The translations under genes were made by a program, and so were the position numbers. A stretch of DNA of 64,000 nt, taken from UBA966 sp046350355. Its GTDB lineage: Bacteria; Planctomycetota; Phycisphaerae; Phycisphaerales; SM1A02. Shown in pieces: positions 1-8,099 of this stretch (its first letter is position 1; every line of letters begins with the position of its first letter). The notes beneath the pieces were generated by a model. That model was not told the DNA's origin and searched no databases. It saw nothing but the letters and a program-made list of their open reading frames with translations. Where the stretch lies: positions 1,416,684-1,480,683 of the forward strand of contig JAXMAN010000001.1 in the NCBI GenBank assembly GCA_046350355.1. The letters are read 5' to 3'.

Positions 1-1766
1 ATGCGCTCGACGCCGGCGACGCGCCAGAAGTCGCGCGCACCGGTGCGCGAGACCAGCTCCAGGCGCGGGCCGGTGAAGTCGTACGGCCCGTAGGCGAGCA
101 TCGTGATGTGCTCGCGGCCGGTGCGCTCGAGTCGCCCGCCCACGGGCGTGCGGCGGCCGGGGAGCGCGCGCAGGAAGGCCTCGTCGGGCTCCGCGACGAG
201 CCCCGGCGCGCCCGCGAGCTCCGCGGGCGCGGGCTCGGGCGTCCACGCGGGGGCGTCGGAGCTCTCGCGCAGCGTGCGGCGGCTCTCCTCGTCGGACTGC
301 ACGGGGCCGCCGCAGTCGACGAAATGGTTCGCGCTGAGCACGGTGCCGCCGGTGCGCTCGAGCGCGACCGGGAGCTTCACGTCCTTGAAGGAGTTGCCGA
401 CGATGACGTTGTCCGCGCTGAGCACGCCGCTGGCCTGCGCCCACGGCGTCTTCGCGAGCCCGGCGTCCTCGTCCCACCAGAGGCGCACGCCCACGCCGCT
501 GCGCTCGAAGGTGTTGCCCTCGACGCGGATGCGCGAGCCGTGCTCGATGTTGATGCCGCCGCGCTCGCCGGTGGTCTCGGGGCCGCCGCACTCGACGAAG
601 CGGTTGCCTCGCACCAGGCTCGCGCGGCTGTAGCCGCCCCAGAGGCCGCAGATGCCCGCGCGTTCGGCGACGTTGCCCACGAAGCGGTTGCCGGTGCCGA
701 AGGTCATCTCGATGCCGTGCGCCGCGGCGTCGGAGAAGTCGTTGCCCACGAGCAGGTTGAAGTTGCTGCCGCGGTTGCGGTACCAGGCGGCGCGCTCGGC
801 CTCGCCGGCGATGCGCATCGGCGCGGCGACCTCGCCCAGCGCCTCCTTCCCCGCGAAGCCGAAGAAGCCGTCGCCGCCGTGCGTGGCGCTGTTGAGCGCG
901 AAGAGGTTGCCGCTGCTCTGCTCGAAGCAGAGGATGCCCGCCGAGTCCTGCCCGCGGTTGTAGAAGCCGTGGCTGTACCCGCGGATGCAGAAGTCGAAGG
1001 CATTGCGGCAGACGGTGTTGCGGCTGCTGCGCCAGAGCGAGAGCCCCCAGCCGCTCAGGAAGCTGCAGTCGTTGTCGTAGACGAAGGAGTCCTCGACGCG
1101 GTCGAGCATGATCCCGTTCTGCCCGCCGTGCGCCATCACCTCGCGCACGAAGACGCCGCGCGCGCGCTCGATGGCGAGCGCCGCGCCGTACTGCGCGCGC
1201 CACTGGCCCGCGTCGTTGGCGTGGGGCCAGAGCCAGTCGCTCAGGTCCTCGGTGCGCGCGTTGCTGTTGAGGCGCTGCGCGAAGTTGCCGCCCAGGTCCA
1301 GCAGCTCGAAGAGCGAGCCGTCGCAGCCGCTGCCCAGCACGCCGGTGCGGAAGCCGCGCACGACGCCGTTGCGCAGCACGACGCGCTTTCCCGTGACATG
1401 GATGCCGGTGCCCGCCATGCGGTCGGGGGGCGTGCCGGGCGCGCAGCCCAGCAGCGTGCCGCCGCCGAGGTCCACGGTGATGCCGTCGCCGACGACGTGC
1501 ACGACGCCGTTGCCGTTGGCGTCGGCGACGGGCGCGGCGAAGCGCAGCGTGCACGAGGTGCGGACCTCGACGTCGTCGCGGTCGACCAGGACGACCGGGA
1601 GCGCGCCCGTCGCGGGGACCGGCGGCTGCGCGGGCGCGCGCGGCGGCGCGGGCGCGGCGGCGACGTTCGCCGCGGGCTTCGCGGCCGTCGCGGCGGCGTC
1701 GGGCTGGCGGGAGGCGCAGGCGGCGCAGAGGAGGCCGCCGACGAGCAGGTAGGTGCTGTGGCGCAT
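1..1766 (-). CDS. Right-handed beta-helix repeat lipoprotein (3' end off the window)
   Basis: The reading frame is open from the ATG at 1766 to the left edge, so the C-terminus is missing; at least 588 codons are present. The N-terminus MRHSTYLLVGGLLCAAC is a signal peptide ending in a Cys, with an imperfect lipobox (CAAC), so it may be a lipoprotein. A Pro/Ala linker follows, then many repeats of the kind G-N-x-F/V-x-x-N (for example ENSFVYDN-like, GNRFVGNVAERAG, VRGNRFVECGG), typical of NosD/pectate-lyase-like parallel beta-helices. Known members bind or cleave polysaccharides; the substrate here cannot be told. It follows frr on the same strand after 61 bases. Long plus-strand frames over this region are antisense shadows. 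Family call is firm, function is not. Confidence 0.8.
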   Translation of the reverse strand, partial: MRHSTYLLVGGLLCAACASRQPDAAATAAKPAANVAAAPAPPRAPAQPPVPATGALPVVLVDRDDVEVRTSCTLRFAAPVADANGNGVVHVVGDGITVDLGGGTLLGCAPGTPPDRMAGTGIHVTGKRVVLRNGVVRGFRTGVLGSGCDGSLFELLDLGGNFAQRLNSNARTEDLSDWLWPHANDAGQWRAQYGAALAIERARGVFVREVMAHGGQNGIMLDRVEDSFVYDNDCSFLSGWGLSLWRSSRNTVCRNAFDFCIRGYSHGFYNRGQDSAGILCFEQSSGNLFALNSATHGGDGFFGFAGKEALGEVAAPMRIAGEAERAAWYRNRGSNFNLLVGNDFSDAAAHGIEMTFGTGNRFVGNVAERAGICGLWGGYSRASLVRGNRFVECGGPETTGERGGINIEHGSRIRVEGNTFERSGVGVRLWWDEDAGLAKTPWAQASGVLSADNVIVGNSFKDVKLPVALERTGGTVLSANHFVDCGGPVQSDEESRRTLRESSDAPAWTPEPAPAELAGAPGLVAEPDEAFLRALPGRRTPVGGRLERTGREHITMLAYGPYDFTGPRLELVSRTGARDFWRVAGVER

Positions 1767-1827
1767 GTCGGTTCGGGCGGCGCGCCGTGCCGGCGCCGGC
1801 GAGCGGCGCGCCCTCAGGAGGTGCGGG

Positions 1828-2394
1828 TCAGACTTCCTCGATCTCGGCGATCTTCTTCGTGAGCAGCTCGTCGATCTTGGTCGTGAACTTCTTGGTCAGG
1901 TCGTCGACCTGCTCCTTCGCGCGGTCGGCCTGGTCCTCGGTGACCCCGAGCTTCTTGTCGGCCAGCGCGGCGTCGATGTGCTTGTTCGCGTCGCGGCGCT
2001 CGTTGCGCATGACGACCTTGGACTCCTCGGCCGTCTTCTTGACCTGCGTGATGAGCTGCTTGCGGCGGTCGGCGCTGGGGCTCGGGACGCTCACGCGCAC
2101 CGCGGCGCCCTCGGCGACCGCGCGCACGCCGATGCCCGCGCTCTCGATCGCCTTGACGATCTCCGACTTGCTGCCCGGATCGAAGGGCTTGACCATGAGC
2201 GTGTTCGCGTCGACGACGTTGATCGCGGCGAGCTCGCGCAGGTCGGTGTGGCTGCCGTAGTACTCGACCTTGACGTACTCCAGCAGGGAGGGGGTGGCGC
2301 GGCCGGTGCGCACGCCGCGCAGCTCGCGCTGGAAGTACTCCACGGCGGTGCCCATGCGGTCCTCGGCCTCGAGCAGGATGGTGTCGATGTCCAT
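1828..2394 (-). CDS. frr: Ribosome recycling factor
   Basis: 188 aa, the normal length of RRF, which with EF-G splits the post-termination ribosome in the cytoplasm. The start MDIDTILLEAEDRM and the conserved stretches ELRGVRTGRA and RKQLI-QVKK-AEESKV-MRN-RRDAN are diagnostic. I chose the ATG at 2394 because it begins the family N-terminus and lies 11 bases after the pyrH stop; a longer frame upstream runs through pyrH. The pyrH-frr order is conserved across bacteria and points to one transcript from the pyrH promoter. No separate promoter hexamer is visible before frr. Confidence 0.97.
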   Translation of the reverse strand: MDIDTILLEAEDRMGTAVEYFQRELRGVRTGRATPSLLEYVKVEYYGSHTDLRELAAINVVDANTLMVKPFDPGSKSEIVKAIESAGIGVRAVAEGAAVRVSVPSPSADRRKQLITQVKKTAEESKVVMRNERRDANKHIDAALADKKLGVTEDQADRAKEQVDDLTKKFTTKIDELLTKKIAEIEEV

Positions 2395-2405
2395 GTGTCG
2401 GGTGC

Positions 2406-3161
2406 TCAGTTGGTGACGACGGTGCCGACGGAGGAGTCCCCGTCGAGCACGCGCTTGATGTTGCCGCGCCGGCGGAAGTCGAAGACGACGACGGGGAGCT
2501 CGTGCTCCATGCACATCGTCAGCGCGGTGAGGTCCATGACGGCCAGCTTCTTCTCGATCGCCTCGGCGAAGGCGAGGTGCTCGTAGCGGCGGGCGGTCGG
2601 GTCCTTCTTGGGATCGGCGGTGTAGATGCCGTCGACCTTGGTGCCCTTGAGGACCGCCTGCGCGCCCAGCTCGATCGCGCGGAGGCTGGCGCAGGTGTCG
2701 GTGGTGAAGAAGGGATTGCCCGTGCCGGCGACCAGGATGACGACGCGCCCCTTCTCCAGGTGGCGGATCGCGCGGGCGCGGATGAAGGGCTCGGCGACGG
2801 CGGTCAGGTTGATCGCGCTCATCACGCGCGCCTGCACGTCGTGGTGCGCGAGCGCCTCCTTGAGGGCCATGCCGTTGATGACGGTGCCGAGCATGCCCAT
2901 GTAGTCGGCGGTGGACTGGTCGATCTTGCCCGTCTGCGCCAGGCGGGCGCCGCGGATGATGTTGCCCCCGCCGACGACGACCGCCAGCTGCAGCGGGGCG
3001 GCGTGCCGGTGGGCGTCGGCGATCTCCTGCGCCAGCAGGTCCAGCTCGGCCGGGTCGATGCCCAGCTCCCCGGGCTTGGAGAGGCTCTCGCCGCTGACTT
3101 TCAGGACCACTCGATGGAATCGTTGTGCCACGCGGCCTCCGTCGCGACGCCGGCTGGGCAT
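2406..3161 (-). CDS. pyrH: UMP kinase
   Basis: 251 aa. Phosphorylates UMP to UDP with ATP in pyrimidine nucleotide synthesis. Amino-acid-kinase-fold motifs are clear: RVVLKVSGESL near the N-terminus, VVVGGGNIIRG, the uridylate-site segment YMGMLGTVING, VAGTGNPFFTTDT and GTKVDGIYTADPKKDP. Two in-frame ATGs lie at 3173 and 3161. I chose 3161 because a TACCAT hexamer, whose last bases contain the 3173 ATG, ends 10 bases before it; this matches the leaderless spacing seen elsewhere in the window. The longer minus-strand frame reaching 3896 is antisense to the VWA gene. frr follows after 11 bases. Confidence 0.95.
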   Translation of the reverse strand: MPSRRRDGGRVAQRFHRVVLKVSGESLSKPGELGIDPAELDLLAQEIADAHRHAAPLQLAVVVGGGNIIRGARLAQTGKIDQSTADYMGMLGTVINGMALKEALAHHDVQARVMSAINLTAVAEPFIRARAIRHLEKGRVVILVAGTGNPFFTTDTCASLRAIELGAQAVLKGTKVDGIYTADPKKDPTARRYEHLAFAEAIEKKLAVMDLTALTMCMEHELPVVVFDFRRRGNIKRVLDGDSSVGTVVTN

Positions 3162-3171
3162 CGGGACGGGC

Positions 3172-3177
3172 ATGGTA
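3172..3177 (-). promoter_or_regulatory. -10-like TACCAT of pyrH (leaderless)
   Basis: TACCAT read on the minus strand, ending 10 bases before the pyrH ATG at 3161. No Shine-Dalgarno lies between. It includes the alternative ATG at 3173, which argues against that start. Confidence 0.5.
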
Positions 3178-3244
3178 GGTGGAAGCGGCCCGTCGAGGGT
3201 TCCGTCCAGGTCCCCCGAACCGAACCCGGCCACCGGCGCGGACT

Positions 3245-3250
3245 TACCAT
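3245..3250 (+). promoter_or_regulatory. -10-like TACCAT of the VWA operon (leaderless)
   Basis: TACCAT ends 8 bases before the GTG at 3259, with no Shine-Dalgarno between. It supports the GTG start of the VWA gene and would drive the four-gene operon that follows. Confidence 0.5.
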
Positions 3251-3258
3251 TGGAACGC

Positions 3259-4308
3259 GTGGCGCCGCAGGATCCCAGCACCTCCTCCGCGACGGCCGAG
3301 CCGGCGGTGGGCATCCTGCCCGCACGGCGCGCCCGCGGCGGCGCCGACACGGGGCCCTGGAGCCACCGCCTCCGGTGGATGCTGCTGGGCTTCGCGCTGA
3401 GCATGCCGATCCACGCGGTCTTCGTGGTGTGGATGGCGATGGTGCGCGTCGATCGTCCGGGCACGCCCGCGCCGGGCGATCCGTCGATCGTGGATGTCAC
3501 CTTCGTGCCCGAGGGCGACGTGCCCTCGACGGTGATCGGCTCCTCGGCGGGCGGCAGCGGCGACGGGCCGGTGATCTCCAGCCCCGGCGCGCCTGCGGCG
3601 GAGGAGCCGGCGGCGACCGGGCTCGAGGGCGGCCCGGGGGTCGGGACCGGGCTTGCCGACGGCGGCGTGGAGGGCTTCGGCGTCTTCGGCCGCGCGGGCG
3701 GGGGTGGCGGCGGCACCGGCATCGGCGGCGCGGGCTCGGGCGCGGGGGGCGGCTCCGGCGGCGGGCTCGGCGGCGGCGCGGGCGGGACGTCCTTCTTCGG
3801 CGTCGGCGGCACGGGGACGCGCTTCGCCTTCATCGTCGACAAGAGCGGCTCGATGGGCGGCGGACGGCTCGAGGAGGCGAAGGAGGAGCTGCGCAAGTCG
3901 GTCGCGGGGCTGCCGGACTACGCCTCGGTCTATGTCTCATTCTTTGACAGCGCGCCGCCGTGGATCTTCAGCGACAAGTGGGAGCGCGTGCGCTCGAGCA
4001 CGCTGCAGAAGCTGGCGCGCTGGCTGCGCGACGTCGGCGCGAGCGGCGGCACGCAGCCGATGGGCGCCTTCCGGCAGGTCTTCGCCCTCGACACGCGCCC
4101 CGACGTGATCTTCTTCCTGAGCGACGGCGAGATTCCCGAGGAGAGCGTCGGCGAGATCCGGCGGCTCAATTCGCGCGGCAAGAAGGTGGTGATCCACGCG
4201 ATCGCCTTCGGCGACGAGGCGGGCAGCGCGCGCCTGCGCCAGGTGGCGGCCGAGGCCGACGGCGAGTTCCGCGAGGTGAAGCCGCGCGGGCCGGGAGCGC
4301 GGCCGTGA
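3259..4308 (+). CDS. Single-pass membrane protein with a von Willebrand factor A domain
   Basis: 349 aa from a GTG start chosen from the TACCAT hexamer 8 bases upstream. A short cytoplasmic N-terminus is followed by one membrane segment (WMLLGFALSMPIHAVFVVWM, about residues 38-60), an acidic stretch, a Gly-rich linker of about 80 residues, and a C-terminal VWA domain. The MIDAS motif D-K-S-G-S begins strand 1 (FIVDKSGSM), and FFLSDGEIPEE supplies the later Asp, so metal-dependent protein binding is likely. The topology puts the VWA domain outside the cytoplasmic membrane. Its stop overlaps the next gene (GTGA), the first of three such couplings in this operon. Partners are unknown but probably the downstream proteins. 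Confidence 0.85.
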   Translation: MAPQDPSTSSATAEPAVGILPARRARGGADTGPWSHRLRWMLLGFALSMPIHAVFVVWMAMVRVDRPGTPAPGDPSIVDVTFVPEGDVPSTVIGSSAGGSGDGPVISSPGAPAAEEPAATGLEGGPGVGTGLADGGVEGFGVFGRAGGGGGGTGIGGAGSGAGGGSGGGLGGGAGGTSFFGVGGTGTRFAFIVDKSGSMGGGRLEEAKEELRKSVAGLPDYASVYVSFFDSAPPWIFSDKWERVRSSTLQKLARWLRDVGASGGTQPMGAFRQVFALDTRPDVIFFLSDGEIPEESVGEIRRLNSRGKKVVIHAIAFGDEAGSARLRQVAAEADGEFREVKPRGPGARP

Positions 4309-7300
4309 GGGGTGGTGCGGGCGGTGTGAGCGGCGCGCGCGGTGGAGTTGGCGCGCGCGGTGTGAGCGGCGCGCGCGGTGTGGCGGGGGCGTGGTGCGTG
4401 GCAGTGGCGATGGCGGTGGTGGCGGCGCCCGCGTCGCTGGCCGCGCCCGCGCACGCGCCCGCGCCCGAATCGGTCGAGCTCCGCGGCAGCGCCGGCGTGC
4501 TCGAGGGCGAGGTGCGCGTCCTCGGCGCGGCGGGCATCGAGCTGCGCTCGCGCCGCGGCGGCGTCGAGGCGACGCAGGTCATCCCTTGGAGCGAGGTGCG
4601 CGCGCTCGCGAGCGCCGCGAGCGATCCCGTCGCGCAGCGCTGGCTGGCCGCGGGCGAGGCGCTCTGGCGCGCGCGCACGCGCCTGGCGCGCGGCGATGCG
4701 GGCTTCGCGCGCGAGCCGCTCGCGCAGGCGGCGCAGGCGTGGCGCGGCGCGGCGCCGTGTCCGGACGGACTCTTCGCGGCGGCGCAGCAGGCGCAGGCGC
4801 TCCTGCGCGCGGGGCAGGCGGCGGAGGCGGTCGCGCCCGCCTTCGAGGCGCTGCGCATCCTGCGCGCGCCCGGTGCGGCGGTCGATGCCGCGACGCTGCC
4901 GCCGCGCATCGCGGATGCGCTGGCGATGCTCCCGCCCGCGCTCGCGCCGAGCGCGCTGACGCCGCAGGAGGCCGCGGCCGTCGCGGCCGCGCTCGCGGCG
5001 ATGGACTTCGGCGCCGACGCGCCGCTGCGCGCTGCGGCGCAGGCGTACGCCGCGGTGGCGATGGCGGGCGGTGCGCCCGCCGCCGCGCCCGCCGCCGCGC
5101 CCGCACCCGGCACCGCGCCCGCCGCCACCGACGCCGCCGCCTCGCGCGCCGAGGCCGCGCAGCGCGCGACGCTCGCCGCGCTCGAGGCCCTGCGCGACCT
5201 GCGCAGCCCCGACGCCAAGGTGCGCGCCGCGGGCCGCGCCGCGCTCGCGAAGGCGCGCCGCACGATGCCCGCGTGGTTCGAGCCGTGGGCGCGCTTCGCG
5301 CTCGGGCAGTCCCTCGGCGGGGAGACCGAGGCCGCCGTGCGCGACCGCGGCCTCGCGCTGCTGCTGAGCGTCGCCGCCGCCGATGCGCGCGACCAGCCCT
5401 GGCTCGCCGCGCGCGCCCGCGCCGAGGGGGCGCGACTCCTCACGCAGGCGGGCAACACTGCGGGCGCGAAGCGGCTCCTTGCCGACGCTCCCGCCGCCGC
5501 GCCCGGCGTCGGCGCCGGCGCGACCCTCTCGACCGCGCTCGCGCCCAGCACCGCTCAGGCCGCGGTGACGCGCGCCGACGACGCCGTGCCGCGCGAGCTC
5601 TCCGACGCGACCGCGACCTTCCTGCAGCAGCACGGCCTCGACGAGCTCCTGCTCGCGCACCTGGAGGCGCAGGTGGAGACGGAGATCGACGCCGAGGCGC
5701 GCGCCGCGCTCGTGGTGCGGCTGGCGTCGCTCCTGGCCGCGCGCCTGGAGCGCGAGGACGATCCCGCCGGGCGCGACGCGCTCCTGGCGCGGAGCATGAA
5801 GCTCATCAACCGCTTCGACCAGGGCTCGGAGCCGCTGCGCCTGGTCGTGCTGCGCTCGCAGCACCGCGCCGCGCAGCGCGCCGCCGAGGACCGCCGCGCC
5901 GGCCGCATCGACGAGGCCGCCGCGAAGGCCGCGCAGCAGCAGTTCGAGCGGCTCGCGAAGGACTTCGCCGCGCTCGCGGCGCGCACCGGCCACGCGCGCG
6001 AGCGCACCGACCGCGAGGTCGACCGCAGCAGCGGCACCGAGGCCGAGACGCTCGCCGCCCGCAGCGCGCGCGAGGAGGAGCTCGCGCGCAACGCGCAGTT
6101 CTTCCGCGCCTGGGCGCTCTACTACGCCGCCTGGCTGGGCCGCGAGCTGGGCGACGCCACCTGGCGCGACCGCGCCGACCGCGCCGCCGAGGCCTTCGCG
6201 GGGCTGATCGAGCCGGGCAAGGCCGCGGTGAGCCCGGCGGATGTCTCGATCGACCTGCGCAGCAACGAGGGGTTCGCGAGCGCGATCCTGGGGATGGCGC
6301 TCACCACGAGCATGACGCAGAGCGCGGGCACCGCCAACGACTGGCTCGCGCTGCTGGAGTCGCCCGGGACGCACGCGTCGGTGAAGGCGAAGCTGCCCGC
6401 GTGGCGCATCGCCTCCATGCTCGACCGCGGCGACTTCCCGGGCGCGCTGGACGAGCTCGTGAAGGAGGGGGACGGACCGCAGGGGATCCCGATGGCGCTC
6501 ATCGCCGCCGCGCGCGCGGTGCGCCAGCCCGAGGCGCCCGGCGCCGCCGAGCTGCTCACCGACGCGGTCGCGCGCCTGGCGGCGGCGGGGCGGCTGCGCG
6601 AGCTCTCGCTCATCGACGACGCGGGCGCGCCCGCGCCCACCGGCGCCGGCGCCGCGCTCTTCGCGGGCGTGCGCGCGGCGGCGGCGGCGCAGCGCGCGCA
6701 GGCGGCGGGCAAGACGCAGGAGGCGACCGAGGCGTGGGGCCGCGCGGCGGACGCGCTGGCGACGGCCGCGACCGCGCCCGGCGCGCCGGCGGCGGTCGTG
6801 TCGGGCGCGCGCTCGCTGCAGGCGTGGGCGCTGCGCGGCGCGGGGCGCGCGGCCGAGGCGGCGGAGGCGTTCCTGGCCTCCGCGCGCGCCGCGACCGGCG
6901 ACCGCGCGGGCGACGCGATGTGGATGGCGGTGCTCGCCTTCGACGAGGCCTCGCGCCGCGGTAGCGGCGACCCGATGCTCGCGCGCGCCGACGAGACCGC
7001 CGCGACCATCGTGCAGACGCTGCCGGAGACGGGCGCCGCGGTGCGCGCGCGCGCCTGGCGCATCGTGCGCACGGCGACGCCCGTGCTCGAGGACATCGAC
7101 GCGCTCCTGGCCGACCGCGTGCCGCCGGAGCTGGCGCCCGCCGCGCGGCGCGCCGCCTGCGAGGGGCTCTACCGCCGCTTCCGCACGCTCACCGGCGAAG
7201 ACCGCCGCGCCGCCGCACGCCGCGCGCTCGCCGCGGGCGACAACCAGCCGATGGGCGCGGGCAGCGAAGGCACGCTGGAGCTGCGCCGGCGCGTGGAGAT

Positions 7301-8099
7301 GGCGCTCGCGCTCGACGACCGCGTCCGCGCCGCCGAGGCGCTCGAGGGCGTCGAGCAGCGCGCCGAGCACGATCCCGCGCTCGCCAAGGAGCTGGAGCAG
7401 GAGCTGCACGCGCGGCGCGCGCAGGTGGCGGCGCTCGACGGTCGGCTGGAGGTCGCGCGCGCGCAGGCGCAGGCGCTGGACGCGGCGTCGCCGTGGGGGC
7501 GCGTAGCGTGGCAGTCGCTGCTGGAGGCGGTCGAGCGCGATCCGACGGCGGGTCCCGCGACCCGCGCGGCGGTGGCGCGCGCGCTGGTGCAGGCGCAGCC
7601 GCGCCCGCCCGCGGCCGAGACGGCGATGTGGGCGCGCGCCAACGCGCAGCTCGCGCGCGCGAAGCAGCCGCTGGAGGATGGCGACGGATGCGAGGCCGCG
7701 TGCACGGCGGCGCTGCGCGACGCGCCCAGGTCGCTCGCGCTCCTGCTGGCGCAGGCGCAGCTGCGCGCGGCGCGTGGCGATGGCGCGGGGGCCGCGGACC
7801 GCGCGCGCGCGGCGCTCGCGCTGACGAGCGCCCCGGCGGCGGAGTGGTTCGAGGCGAAGGCGCTGCAGATCGAGCTGCTCGCCGCGACCGACGCGGCGCA
7901 GGCGCGCGCGGTGCTGGAGCAGGTGCGCCAGCTCGGCGGCGGCTTGGGCGAGGGCGAGGTGGCCGAGCGCCTGCGCGCGCTCGACCGGACGCTGCCTGCG
8001 ATGCGGCCGACGGCGCCGGCGGGAAGCGGGCCGGCGGGCGGTGCTCCGGCGGGCACCGCGCCCGCGGGCGCGACCGGCGGGAAGGGAGCGCGCACATGA
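4305..8099 (+). CDS. Large secreted Ala/Arg-rich helical-repeat protein
   Basis: 1264 aa if the GTG at 4305, overlapping the VWA stop as GTGA, is used. I do not recognise a named family. The N-terminus is Gly/Ala/Arg-rich and then has a signal-like hydrophobic run ending SLAAPAHA near residue 50. A short beta-rich segment follows (ELRGSAGVLEGEVRVLG...VIPWSEVRAL), then a very long alpha-helical region with many A-x-x-A-L-x-x-A patterns resembling TPR or solenoid repeats, with Ala/Pro linkers (about residues 260-285). The first 60 bases hold a 24-bp direct repeat, so a later GTG near 4380 is possible. It lies second in the VWA operon, so an envelope scaffold partner of the VWA protein is a reasonable guess. 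Confidence 0.7.
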   Translation: MRGGAGGVSGARGGVGARGVSGARGVAGAWCVAVAMAVVAAPASLAAPAHAPAPESVELRGSAGVLEGEVRVLGAAGIELRSRRGGVEATQVIPWSEVRALASAASDPVAQRWLAAGEALWRARTRLARGDAGFAREPLAQAAQAWRGAAPCPDGLFAAAQQAQALLRAGQAAEAVAPAFEALRILRAPGAAVDAATLPPRIADALAMLPPALAPSALTPQEAAAVAAALAAMDFGADAPLRAAAQAYAAVAMAGGAPAAAPAAAPAPGTAPAATDAAASRAEAAQRATLAALEALRDLRSPDAKVRAAGRAALAKARRTMPAWFEPWARFALGQSLGGETEAAVRDRGLALLLSVAAADARDQPWLAARARAEGARLLTQAGNTAGAKRLLADAPAAAPGVGAGATLSTALAPSTAQAAVTRADDAVPRELSDATATFLQQHGLDELLLAHLEAQVETEIDAEARAALVVRLASLLAARLEREDDPAGRDALLARSMKLINRFDQGSEPLRLVVLRSQHRAAQRAAEDRRAGRIDEAAAKAAQQQFERLAKDFAALAARTGHARERTDREVDRSSGTEAETLAARSAREEELARNAQFFRAWALYYAAWLGRELGDATWRDRADRAAEAFAGLIEPGKAAVSPADVSIDLRSNEGFASAILGMALTTSMTQSAGTANDWLALLESPGTHASVKAKLPAWRIASMLDRGDFPGALDELVKEGDGPQGIPMALIAAARAVRQPEAPGAAELLTDAVARLAAAGRLRELSLIDDAGAPAPTGAGAALFAGVRAAAAAQRAQAAGKTQEATEAWGRAADALATAATAPGAPAAVVSGARSLQAWALRGAGRAAEAAEAFLASARAATGDRAGDAMWMAVLAFDEASRRGSGDPMLARADETAATIVQTLPETGAAVRARAWRIVRTATPVLEDIDALLADRVPPELAPAARRAACEGLYRRFRTLTGEDRRAAARRALAAGDNQPMGAGSEGTLELRRRVEMALALDDRVRAAEALEGVEQRAEHDPALAKELEQELHARRAQVAALDGRLEVARAQAQALDAASPWGRVAWQSLLEAVERDPTAGPATRAAVARALVQAQPRPPAAETAMWARANAQLARAKQPLEDGDGCEAACTAALRDAPRSLALLLAQAQLRAARGDGAGAADRARAALALTSAPAAEWFEAKALQIELLAATDAAQARAVLEQVRQLGGGLGEGEVAERLRALDRTLPAMRPTAPAGSGPAGGAPAGTAPAGATGGKGART
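4321..4380 (+). repeat. 24-bp direct repeat, period 36 bp
   Basis: Identical 24-bp copies lie at 4321-4344 and 4357-4380, separated by 12 bp of similar sequence. They encode the repeated GVSGARG at the N-terminus of the large secreted protein. This may be a coding tandem duplication or low-complexity sequence before the true start. Confidence 0.6.

Noticed and set aside
108..1862. Long plus-strand open frame opposite the beta-helix protein
   Set aside because: It is antisense to a frame with signal peptide and beta-helix repeats, and its product is Ala/Arg/Val low-complexity sequence with no family features.
3159..3173. ATG at 3173 as pyrH start
   Set aside because: It lies inside the TACCAT hexamer that best explains pyrH transcription; the ATG at 3161 keeps the leaderless spacing. 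The difference is four residues only.
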